From Bacteroidia bacterium (lineage in GTDB: Bacteria; Bacteroidota; Bacteroidia; UKL13-3): a DNA stretch of 6,956 bases. Both the position numbers and the translations under genes were made by a program. Below, in pieces: positions 6,313-6,956 of the stretch. Location: assembly GCA_022402405.1 (NCBI GenBank), contig JAKRSG010000311.1:1-6956 (forward strand), in the 5' to 3' direction. The notes below the pieces were generated by a model that did not search any database, was not told the DNA's origin, and saw only the letters and a list, made by a program, of their open reading frames with translations. The number at the start of each line of letters is the position of its first letter. The first letter of the stretch is position 1.

Positions 6313-6847
6313 AGCCGTATTGAGATTGAGTTAATAAAACTTGCAAACGTTGTTTGGCTTTAAACAATTGAGATTTACTGGTACTTTCGCTTATGTTTAA
6401 CTCGGCTGCAATTTCTTGATGGGTATATCCCTCAATCACAAATAAGTTAAACACCGTTCTGTAGCCAACAGGTAATTTTAACAAGGCATCTAACAAATCT
6501 TTAGCAGCAATATGGGCAAAAAAATCATCATCACTTTCTTTGTCAATTTCCTCTGAAAGCGTTGCCAAACTTAAGTTTTGCTGTTTACGCAAAGCCATTA
6601 AACTTTCGTTAACCATAATGCGCTTTAACCAATGCACAAAGCTTTGCTCGTGCTCATAGGTAAAAGCATCCAATTGCTGAAAAGCCTTCATAAACGCCTT
6701 CATCATACAGTCTTCAGCTTCATCGGTTCGAACCAAATAACGCTGACAAACCCTGAACATTTTAGCATACAAAGATTCAAAAACCCATTTCTGCGTTTTG
6801 GCATCTCCTTGTTTTAATAACTTAATATGTTCTTTGTTTACTTGCAC
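6296..6847 (-). CDS. ECF-type RNA polymerase sigma factor (sigma-70 family)
   Basis: The 183-residue product has just the two domains of an extracytoplasmic-function sigma factor. Region 2 lies at about 23-90 (FESLYAKMFRVCQRYL, EDCMMKAFMKAFQQL, FVHWLKRIMVNESLMALRK), and region 4 at about 117-172 with LPVGYRTVFNLFVIEGYTHQEIA and the helix-turn-helix to about 168 (ISESTSKSQLFKAKQRL). The acidic linker at 99-109 separates them. The start is GTG at 6847: an in-frame TAA lies upstream at 6857-6859 (read on the - strand), and the next Met, residue 30, would remove the start of region 2. It is the first gene of a four-gene operon ending in the receptor and probably drives that operon, including itself, as such sigma factors often do; its target promoter cannot be confirmed here. 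Confidence 0.94.
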   Translation of the reverse strand: MQVNKEHIKLLKQGDAKTQKWVFESLYAKMFRVCQRYLVRTDEAEDCMMKAFMKAFQQLDAFTYEHEQSFVHWLKRIMVNESLMALRKQQNLSLATLSEEIDKESDDDFFAHIAAKDLLDALLKLPVGYRTVFNLFVIEGYTHQEIAAELNISESTSKSQLFKAKQRLQVLLTQSQYGYGKAK

Positions 6848-6854
6848 GTTTTGC

Positions 6855-6888
6855 TTTTGTTACGTAAGCATCCGCTAAACTACATCTT
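6855..6888 (+). promoter_or_regulatory. candidate promoter for the divergent gene at the right edge
   Basis: TTTTG at 6855-6859 and TACATCTT at 6881-6888 are separated by 21 bases on the + strand, similar in spacing to the Bacteroidota TTG / TAnnTTTG arrangement, with mismatches in the second element. It lies within the 74-base gap between the sigma-factor start and the possible + strand start at 6922. It overlaps the candidate promoter for the opposite strand, so the two would compete. Weak evidence. Confidence 0.2.
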
Positions 6889-6905
6889 TTCTTGAGCAAA
6901 AACAA
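6875..6905 (-). promoter_or_regulatory. candidate Bacteroidota-type promoter for the sigma-factor operon
   Basis: Read on the - strand, TTG at 6903-6905 is followed after 20 bases by TAGTTTAG (6875-6882). Bacteroidota housekeeping promoters are known to use a TTTG or TTG element near -33 and TAnnTTTG near -7, so spacing fits while the second element matches only partly. Transcription would start near 6868, leaving a leader of about 20 bases before the GTG. If the operon is autoregulated by its own sigma factor, a different motif would be used and this site may be irrelevant. Confidence 0.25.
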
Positions 6906-6921
6906 GGCAGACCTTTGGCGC

Positions 6922-6956
6922 ATGAAATATACCAAAGAAATGATGTTAACCCATTA
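6922..6956 (+). CDS. possible 5' end of a divergent gene (cut by the window edge)
   Basis: An ATG at 6922 opens a frame that stays open to the end of the window and reads MKYTKEMMLTH. Two further in-frame ATGs follow at residues 7 and 8. Lys-rich beginnings of this kind are common in Bacteroidota genes, and the position, facing away from the sigma-factor operon, would suit a gene start. Only 11 codons are visible, so neither the product nor the reality of the gene can be judged. Confidence 0.35.
   Translation, partial: MKYTKEMMLTH

Noticed and set aside
6852..6870. TTACGTAA palindrome and TGCTT/AAGCA inverted repeat upstream of the sigma-factor start, considered as an operator
   Set aside because: Both are short and expected by chance in a 109-base intergenic and edge region; nothing else marks them as a binding site.

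Overview
The window most likely comes from a member of the Bacteroidota. The evidence is a TonB-dependent receptor with an N-terminal carboxypeptidase-regulatory-like domain, a short-form HisKA_3 kinase with a LuxR-type response regulator, an ECF sigma factor of the type common in that phylum, a lack of clear Shine-Dalgarno sequences, and AT-rich DNA. No RNA gene, insertion sequence or CRISPR array is visible. No gap between genes exceeds 110 bases.

Left half, + strand (1-2128): a tightly packed set of genes. The 3' end of an upstream frame (about 28 codons, with a CPTNC motif) stops in a TAGTG overlap with a seven-helix membrane protein. That gene overlaps a one-helix histidine kinase by 31 bases, and the kinase overlaps its response regulator through TAATG. 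The layout suggests a signalling unit in which the seven-helix protein may act as sensor for a kinase that has almost no extracytoplasmic part. The target genes cannot be read from the sequence.

Junction (2129-2207): the response regulator and the TonB-dependent receptor converge here. The gap is filled largely by ten units of a period-7 repeat (2143-2213), which runs into the receptor gene and supplies its stop codon.

Right half, - strand (6847 down to 2208): a four-gene operon in the order ECF sigma factor, single-pass membrane protein (probable anti-sigma factor), unrecognised secreted or outer-membrane protein with a C-terminal Phe, and TonB-dependent receptor. The first two genes overlap by 17 bases and the next gap is 12 bases. 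The receptor follows after 64 bases, and its start region holds the most unusual feature of the window. A perfect 15-base inverted repeat (4573-4587 and 4632-4646) encloses a second, smaller hairpin and the ATG itself, so the receptor message could fold around its own start codon. A possible reading is that the membrane protein holds the sigma factor, release switches on the operon, and receptor output is also tuned at the RNA level. No FecR domain is evident and the receptor has no STN signalling domain, so this is not a standard FecIR system.

At the right edge a divergent + strand reading frame (from 6922) may be the start of another gene.
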